A DNA stretch of 10,663 nucleotides from an uncultured Bacteroidales bacterium. Its GTDB lineage: Bacteria; Bacteroidota; Bacteroidia; Bacteroidales; UBA932. How positions within the stretch are numbered: the stretch's first letter is position 1; each line of letters begins with the position of its first letter. Location of the stretch: NCBI GenBank assembly GCA_900322025.1, contig ONYJ01000062.1, forward strand, positions 1 through 10,663. Reading direction: 5' to 3'. The notes beneath the pieces were generated by a model. The model saw nothing but the letters and a program-made list of their open reading frames with translations, was not told where the DNA came from and did no database searches. Shown piece after piece: positions 7,232-10,663 of this stretch. The position numbers were made by a program, and so were the translations under genes.

Positions 7232-8002
7232 ATGAACGAGAATAAGATAATTACGGATAGAGATATAGAGCGGTTTAGCAAAGCAGATAAACTTAGCAAG
7301 CGTGCAGGTATCTATATTACGGTTATCTTCCATCTTGTGTTGGTAATAGTACTTCTGATTTTTTCCATATCTACGGTAACCAAGGGCGAAGTTTCGTTTA
7401 TAACAGATTCAGAGGGCTTGATTCAAAAGCAAAAGCTTCTTGAAGAGGAGCGCCGACAAGAAGAAATAAAGGCCATAGCCAAAGCTCAGTTAGAAGACCA
7501 GCTTGCCGGGCGTGCAGTTAATACATACAAGGCAGTGCCTGTTTCCGGTAATGCCAAACTCAAAGACGACCGCAATACAGATGCCGATAGGCTTTATAAA
7601 GAGGCGGAAGACCTACAACAACGCATAAAAGCTGCCGCAAAAATAAACACTTCTGAGGGGGCGGATGACATATCGTTTCCCAAGGAAAACTCGGAAGTTG
7701 CAGAAGAGGTTAAACCTTATCAGGGGCCGTCTGTATTATATTGGATACTTGATGGCAGGAGAGCCTTTTCTTTGCCGATTCCGGTTTATAAATGCAAGGG
7801 TGGAGGCGATGTAACCGTGCAGATATATGTAGGCCGTAATGGTTATGTTCAACGGGCTATAATACTCAGCGATGTTTCTGTGCCGGACGAATGTGTTCGC
7901 AATGCAGCCCTTAATGCTGCACAGCGCTCGCGCTTTTCTTCTAACGATATAGCTCCGGAGCCACAGTTAGGCCAGATAACCTATCGTTTTATAGCTCAGT
8001 GA
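7232..8002 (+). CDS. TonB-like energy transducer protein
   Basis: The 256-residue protein has the layout of a TonB transducer. It has a short cytoplasmic N-terminus, one membrane helix at about 27-47 (YITVIFHLVLVIVLLIFSIS), a periplasmic spacer, and a C-terminal domain from about 165 to 256. That domain contains GGGDVTVQIYVGRNGYVQRA and AALNAAQRSRF, the usual TonB C-terminal pattern of strands and a helix. The spacer differs from classic TonB. It is not proline-rich but highly charged and probably coiled-coil (EEERRQEEIKAIAKAQLED, about 71-89). It may take power from the ExbB/ExbD motor encoded 4-6 kb upstream and pass it to outer-membrane transporters or another envelope machine. I chose ATG 7232. 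A TTG at 7187 abutting the udk stop would add 15 residues and cannot be excluded. Two cysteines (188, 221) sit in the C-terminal domain. TonB homology is fairly sure; the partner is inferred. Confidence 0.8.
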   Translation: MNENKIITDRDIERFSKADKLSKRAGIYITVIFHLVLVIVLLIFSISTVTKGEVSFITDSEGLIQKQKLLEEERRQEEIKAIAKAQLEDQLAGRAVNTYKAVPVSGNAKLKDDRNTDADRLYKEAEDLQQRIKAAAKINTSEGADDISFPKENSEVAEEVKPYQGPSVLYWILDGRRAFSLPIPVYKCKGGGDVTVQIYVGRNGYVQRAIILSDVSVPDECVRNAALNAAQRSRFSSNDIAPEPQLGQITYRFIAQ

Positions 8003-8009
8003 AACAATT

Positions 8010-9095
8010 TTAGCCTAAGGATTTCTGCCAGTTCCATGCAGAGCGGAGCACGTCCTCTATAGGGGTATCGGCTTTCCATCCAAGCTCTCTTTCTGCTTTT
8101 TTAGGATCTGCCCACACTTGCTCTATATCTCCTTGCCTGCGCGGAGCTATTTGATAAGGAAGATTTACTCCTGTGGCTTTCATAAAACCATTTACAAGTT
8201 CGAGTACGCTGAGGCCTTTTCCTGTTCCTAAATTATATACAAACCATCTGCCTGTTTTGGCAGCTTCTATGTATGTAGGCTCTTCTATTGTATGGTTGTT
8301 TGCGTTACTGTCTGTACTGCTCAGAAGCTTGTCTATGGCTTTTACATGAGCATTGGCTAAATCTACTACATAGATATAGTCTCTTATGCAGCTTCCGTCT
8401 GGAGTATTATAATCGTTGCCAAATACATTCAGATGATCTCTGATTCCAGCAGCTGTTTGAGTTACAAATGGTACTAAATTCTGTGGTACCCCTCTTGGGA
8501 GTTCTCCTATAAGGGCGGATGGATGAGCACCTATAGGGTTGAAATACCTCAAAGCACACACTTTCAATTCAGGGAAAGCTATTACGCTGTCGGATAAAAT
8601 TTCCTCGGCCATTTGCTTGCTTTTCCCATAAGGAGAGAGACTTCTTTTCAGAGGAGCATTTTCTGCGATAGGCAGATGCTCTTTGTCTGGTTGCCCATAA
8701 ACAGTACAAGATGAGGAGAATACTATATTCGCTTTTTCTGCCTGCTCATTCATTAGAGATATTAGATTGAGTAGCGAAACAATATTGTTGCGATAATAGA
8801 GCAGAGGCTTGTCTATACTTTCTCCCACAGCTTTACAGGCAGCAAAATGCACCGCTCCTACTATATCCGGATGCTTCTGGAATACCTTGCTGAAGGCATC
8901 GCGATCGGAACAGTCTATTTCTTCAAAATTTACAGTTTTGCCCAATATTTTTTCTATACGACCGATCACATTCCTTTCTGAATTGTAAAAGTTATCTACT
9001 CCTACAACATCGTAACCGGCCTCGCTCAGTTGAACCCAAGTGTGAGAGCCTATGTAACCAGCGGCCCCCGTGAGAAGAATCTTTCCCTTGCTCAT
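8010..9095 (-). CDS. galE: UDP-glucose 4-epimerase
   Basis: The 361-residue cytosolic enzyme interconverts UDP-glucose and UDP-galactose, feeding galactose use and surface glycan synthesis. It is an extended short-chain dehydrogenase with the NAD-binding GAAGYIG at 10-16, D34 in VGVDNFYNS binding the cofactor ribose, HFAACKAVGES (83-93), SSSCTVYG with S129, and the catalytic Y156 and K160 in YGKSK. ALRYFNPIGAHPS (181-193) and RRQGDIEQVWADP (319-331) are also typical. It is about 20 residues longer than E. coli GalE (338). The extra length lies mainly in a polar, Asn/Ser-rich insertion at about 258-282, before the conserved FVYNLGTG. The gene converges on the TonB-like gene with only 7 bases between stops, so the two transcripts must end within or beyond each other. 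Its own promoter is probably at 9124-9155. An epimerase for UDP-GlcNAc is possible, but GalE is most likely. Confidence 0.94.
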   Translation of the reverse strand: MSKGKILLTGAAGYIGSHTWVQLSEAGYDVVGVDNFYNSERNVIGRIEKILGKTVNFEEIDCSDRDAFSKVFQKHPDIVGAVHFAACKAVGESIDKPLLYYRNNIVSLLNLISLMNEQAEKANIVFSSSCTVYGQPDKEHLPIAENAPLKRSLSPYGKSKQMAEEILSDSVIAFPELKVCALRYFNPIGAHPSALIGELPRGVPQNLVPFVTQTAAGIRDHLNVFGNDYNTPDGSCIRDYIYVVDLANAHVKAIDKLLSSTDSNANNHTIEEPTYIEAAKTGRWFVYNLGTGKGLSVLELVNGFMKATGVNLPYQIAPRRQGDIEQVWADPKKAERELGWKADTPIEDVLRSAWNWQKSLG

Positions 9096-9110
9096 AGTGT
9101 TTCAAAAAAA

Positions 9111-9132
9111 TTAAATTTGTGCGCAAATTTAA
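9111..9132. repeat. perfect inverted repeat in the galE/lipoprotein divergent gap
   Basis: TTAAATTTG and CAAATTTAA are perfect 9-base arms around a TGCG spacer. Each arm includes TAAATTTG, so both strands carry a perfect -7 element. It may be a two-way promoter core, an operator, or both. It has no T-run of a terminator and is too AT-rich for a stable RNA hairpin. Confidence 0.8.
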
Positions 9133-9155
9133 CTATTTAACAGAATTAGTGCAGA
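9124..9155 (-). promoter_or_regulatory. probable galE promoter
   Basis: On the minus strand TAAATTTG (complement of 9124-9131) is an exact match to the -7 consensus TAnnTTTG. TCTG (complement of 9152-9155) is a three-of-four match to the -33 TTTG, with a 20-base spacer in the allowed 17-23 range. The leader to the ATG at 9095 would be about 20-25 bases. Confidence 0.6.
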
Positions 9156-9192
9156 CTTTAATACTATTTATTTATAGGAAAATCTATTTTTG

Positions 9193-9222
9193 TTTGCGCT
9201 AAGTATTATAGGCAATGCTTTG
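9193..9222 (+). promoter_or_regulatory. possible proximal promoter of the Cys-rich lipoprotein gene
   Basis: TTTG at 9193-9196 and ATGCTTTG at 9215-9222 (six of eight positions resemble TAnnTTTG) are separated by 18 bases, giving a leader of about 37 bases. The match is imperfect. The alternative is the element at 9112-9119 with CTTG at 9087-9090 (21-base spacer), which would give a leader of about 140 bases. Confidence 0.3.
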
Positions 9223-9265
9223 TTTATGTACTAAGCGTGCAAGAATTTATATTGAGTAATATATT

Positions 9266-10072
9266 ATGAAAAGGAACATTATTTTCTCATTGATAGGAGT
9301 GGCTTTAGGAGGGCTTCTTCTGTCTTCTTGTTCAGGTGGTAAGCCTGAGAGTGTAACCGCAGTTGTTGCCGGCCATAACGGCCAGCCTGCTGCAGTAGTA
9401 GTTAAATATGCAAAAGCTGTTTCTGCTCAGAGTGTTACAGCAGATGCTTACAGTGTAGCCGGTCAGGAAATAGAGAGTGTTTTTGTTACAGATAAAGACA
9501 TTACAGCAGCCCCTGCAAAGTCTGAGTGCGATGCTTCTAAGCATGCCGCCTGCGATTCTACAAAGCACGATTGCTGCAAAGCTGCCGGTGAACAGCACAA
9601 CTGCGGCAAAGCAGCCGGCGAACAGCACGATTGCGGTAAAGCAGCCGGCGAGAAGTCTGAGTGCGATACTACAAAAGTTTGCCATAAGGCTGAGGAAGCA
9701 AAAGCATGCAAAGGCCCGGAGAGCGTGGATGGTCAGTATGTTGTAATTGTTTTGAAGAAGAATTGCGCAGCACATACCGGTGAGAAGCACGATTGCGCTA
9801 AAGCAGCCGGCGATTCTACAAAGCACGACTGCGGCAAAGCTCAGAAATGTGAGCTTGCAGTTCCTGCAATTACAGTAGAGCAGGTTAAAGAGATAAAATA
9901 TGTAGATGGTGGCGCTGTTAAGGCATGGGGAAAGGCTTTCCCTGCAACAAAGGCAGTTCCTTGTATGAAGAAGGGACACAGAGCACATCATCATGGTGGC
10001 GAGGCTTGCAAAGGCGAGAAGTCTGAATGCGATGCTCAGCATAAAGATTGCCCTAAAGAGGCTACAAAATAA
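9266..10072 (+). CDS. Cys/His-rich repeat lipoprotein, function unknown
   Basis: The 268-residue protein has a lipoprotein signal peptide with lipobox LSSC, so Cys22 should be lipidated and the protein anchored in the envelope. Three Cys/His-rich blocks follow: residues 86-150, 167-195 and 233-262. They hold 17 cysteines, and the protein has 14 histidines. The first block contains three ten-residue units, KAAGEQHNCG, KAAGEQHDCG and KAAGEKSECD (105-134). KSECD occurs three times and DSTKHDC twice. Between the blocks lie plain beta-rich stretches (28-80; GQYVVIVLKKN 156-166; LAVPAITVEQVKEIKYVDGG 197-215). These recall the small Ig-like domain found ahead of some Bacteroidetes hydrolases, with the Cys/His blocks as swollen loops; this is from memory. 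Binding of zinc, copper or another soft metal is the simplest role. It faces a radical SAM/SPASM gene across a shared terminator, so it could also be an enzyme substrate. There is no clear surface-export signal after Cys22 (SGGKPE). Confidence 0.85.
   Translation: MKRNIIFSLIGVALGGLLLSSCSGGKPESVTAVVAGHNGQPAAVVVKYAKAVSAQSVTADAYSVAGQEIESVFVTDKDITAAPAKSECDASKHAACDSTKHDCCKAAGEQHNCGKAAGEQHDCGKAAGEKSECDTTKVCHKAEEAKACKGPESVDGQYVVIVLKKNCAAHTGEKHDCAKAAGDSTKHDCGKAQKCELAVPAITVEQVKEIKYVDGGAVKAWGKAFPATKAVPCMKKGHRAHHHGGEACKGEKSECDAQHKDCPKEATK
9578..9667 (+). repeat. three 30-base tandem repeats coding KAAGE-(Q/K)-H-(N/D)-C-G type units
   Basis: Units are 9578-9607, 9608-9637 and 9638-9667. The first two differ at five of 30 bases; three of the changes are silent and two change one codon (Asn to Asp). 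The third keeps KAAGE and the Cys but replaces the His. Related fragments recur outside the array: KSECD at 9518, 9653 and 10019, and DSTKHDC at 9554 and 9812. Confidence 0.85.
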
Positions 10073-10093
10073 ATTTGATAGATACAAAATGGG

Positions 10094-10131
10094 ATGATGT
10101 ATGGCTTTTTTAGGTCATACATCATTTTTTT
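10094..10131 (+). terminator. intrinsic terminator between lipoprotein and radical SAM genes
   Basis: A perfect 10-base-pair stem (10094-10103 with 10116-10125), extendable by a G-T and a C-G pair to 12, around an eight-base loop, followed by seven T (10125-10131). It begins 21 bases after the lipoprotein stop. The stop codon of the convergent gene lies in the T-run, so the hairpin may also slow minus-strand transcription, where the following T-run is weaker. Confidence 0.88.
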
Positions 10132-10663
10132 ATTCTGTTGTTTTATCTGCTAAGGTTCTGTGGTAGTGGCAACTGAGAGGTGCTGAGAGTTTACCGTGCC
10201 AATTGTGCATTCCGCCTCCCATGCAGTTCTTGAATTGGCGGCATTCTGAACAGATACTTTTACGGGCCCAGTTCCTGTTTCTGAAAGCCCCGAACTTGTT
10301 CTGCCAGATTTCATAAAGATTATCGCGATATATATTGCCTTGCGAAAAAGCATCGCGATCTATATTTGGGCAGGCGCAAATTCTGCCGTCTATTAAAACG
10401 GAGGCTATGTTTATTCCGGCATGGCAGAAGAACCTGACCGGGCGTACCTTTTCTTCGTACTTCCCAAGGTAACCTTCGCAGCTGAACGCTACCTCCATAG
10501 TCTGTTTTGAATCAATATCTGCTTTGCGGTTCAGTTCTCTTTTTTGCTGAATGAAATCCATTAGTTTTACCATTTCGTGATTGGTTAGATGCAGCTCCGG
10601 TTCTTGGACGGCTCTGCCTATTGGGATAATGGTAAAGATTCGCCACTTTTTAACACCGAGCGA
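10130..10663 (-). CDS. radical SAM/SPASM protein, rSAM/lipoprotein-system type, N-terminus cut by window
   Basis: The visible 177 residues are the C-terminal half of a radical SAM enzyme; the frame is open to the window edge, so the CxxxCxxC cluster motif lies outside. An ATG at 10573 is internal. The fragment opens with SLGVKKWRIFTIIPIGRA, the end of the barrel. A SPASM-type domain for auxiliary iron-sulfur clusters follows: FSCEGYLGKYEEKVR, then FFCHAGINIASVLIDGRICACPNI, QGNIYRDNLYEIWQNKFGAFR, CSECRQFKNCMGGGMHNWH and a last SCHYH. This order closely matches what I recall of the Bacteroidetes family named 'radical SAM enzyme, rSAM/lipoprotein system' (TIGR04133), whose members lie beside a predicted lipoprotein. 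The assignment is from memory of the family pattern. The enzyme is cytoplasmic and probably modifies a peptide before export. Its stop is 57 bases from that of the Cys-rich lipoprotein gene, convergent. Confidence is high for radical SAM/SPASM, moderate for the subfamily. Confidence 0.88.
   Translation of the reverse strand, partial: SLGVKKWRIFTIIPIGRAVQEPELHLTNHEMVKLMDFIQQKRELNRKADIDSKQTMEVAFSCEGYLGKYEEKVRPVRFFCHAGINIASVLIDGRICACPNIDRDAFSQGNIYRDNLYEIWQNKFGAFRNRNWARKSICSECRQFKNCMGGGMHNWHGKLSAPLSCHYHRTLADKTTE

Noticed and set aside
9518..9835. Repeats in the lipoprotein gene considered as a CRISPR array or noncoding repeat
   Set aside because: The repeats keep reading frame, differ mostly silently and have no unique spacers of constant length, so they are protein repeats.
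9332..10087. Long minus-strand open frame (251 codons) opposite the Cys-rich lipoprotein gene
   Set aside because: It is a shadow of the repeat-rich coding strand: its Cys- and Leu-rich translation has no family features, and the plus-strand frame has a clear lipobox and terminator.
10130..10573. Internal ATG at 10573 taken as the start of a 147-residue radical SAM-like protein
   Set aside because: The frame continues without a stop to the window edge and encodes conserved family sequence (SLGVKKWRIFTIIPIG), so the gene is longer and cut by the window.

Overview
The window is a piece of a Bacteroidales chromosome. The evidence is a long list of Bacteroidetes-type proteins: an exbB / small membrane protein / exbD / exbD operon, a radical SAM/SPASM protein resembling the Bacteroidetes 'rSAM/lipoprotein system' family, a cytosolic type I asparaginase, and an asparaginyl-tRNA synthetase with a C-terminal GFER motif. 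Intergenic regions are AT-rich, and several carry a TAnnTTTG element of the Bacteroidetes -7 promoter type. No insertion sequence, phage gene, CRISPR array, tRNA or rRNA was seen. No gene-free gap exceeds about 170 bases. Most of the window looks like ordinary core chromosome.

Layout. 1-564 is the 3' half of an asparaginase gene cut by the window edge. 686-2990 is a tight co-directional operon for the inner-membrane motor of a TonB-type energy transducer: ExbB, a four-helix membrane protein of unknown role, and two ExbD proteins. A strong intrinsic terminator closes it at 3012-3047. 3088-5007 encodes an exported two-domain hydrolase, an alkaline phosphatase fused to an SGNH/GDSL esterase, with a -7 promoter element just after that terminator. 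5062-8002 holds asnS, udk (uridine kinase) and a TonB-like single-pass protein that could be the partner of the ExbB/ExbD motor. galE (UDP-glucose 4-epimerase) follows on the minus strand, 8010-9095.

The right end is the most unusual part. galE is divergent from a lipoprotein gene (9266-10072). Between them, at 9111-9132, lies a perfect inverted repeat that contains a consensus -7 element on each strand. The lipoprotein carries 17 cysteines besides its lipobox cysteine, and 14 histidines, arranged partly in ten-residue HDCGKAAGE-type repeats. It converges on a radical SAM/SPASM gene cut by the right edge, with a shared terminator between them. A radical SAM/SPASM enzyme next to a Cys-rich lipoprotein suggests either a modification enzyme with its substrate or a chance neighbour. 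The window alone cannot decide. A metal-binding role for the lipoprotein is the simpler reading.
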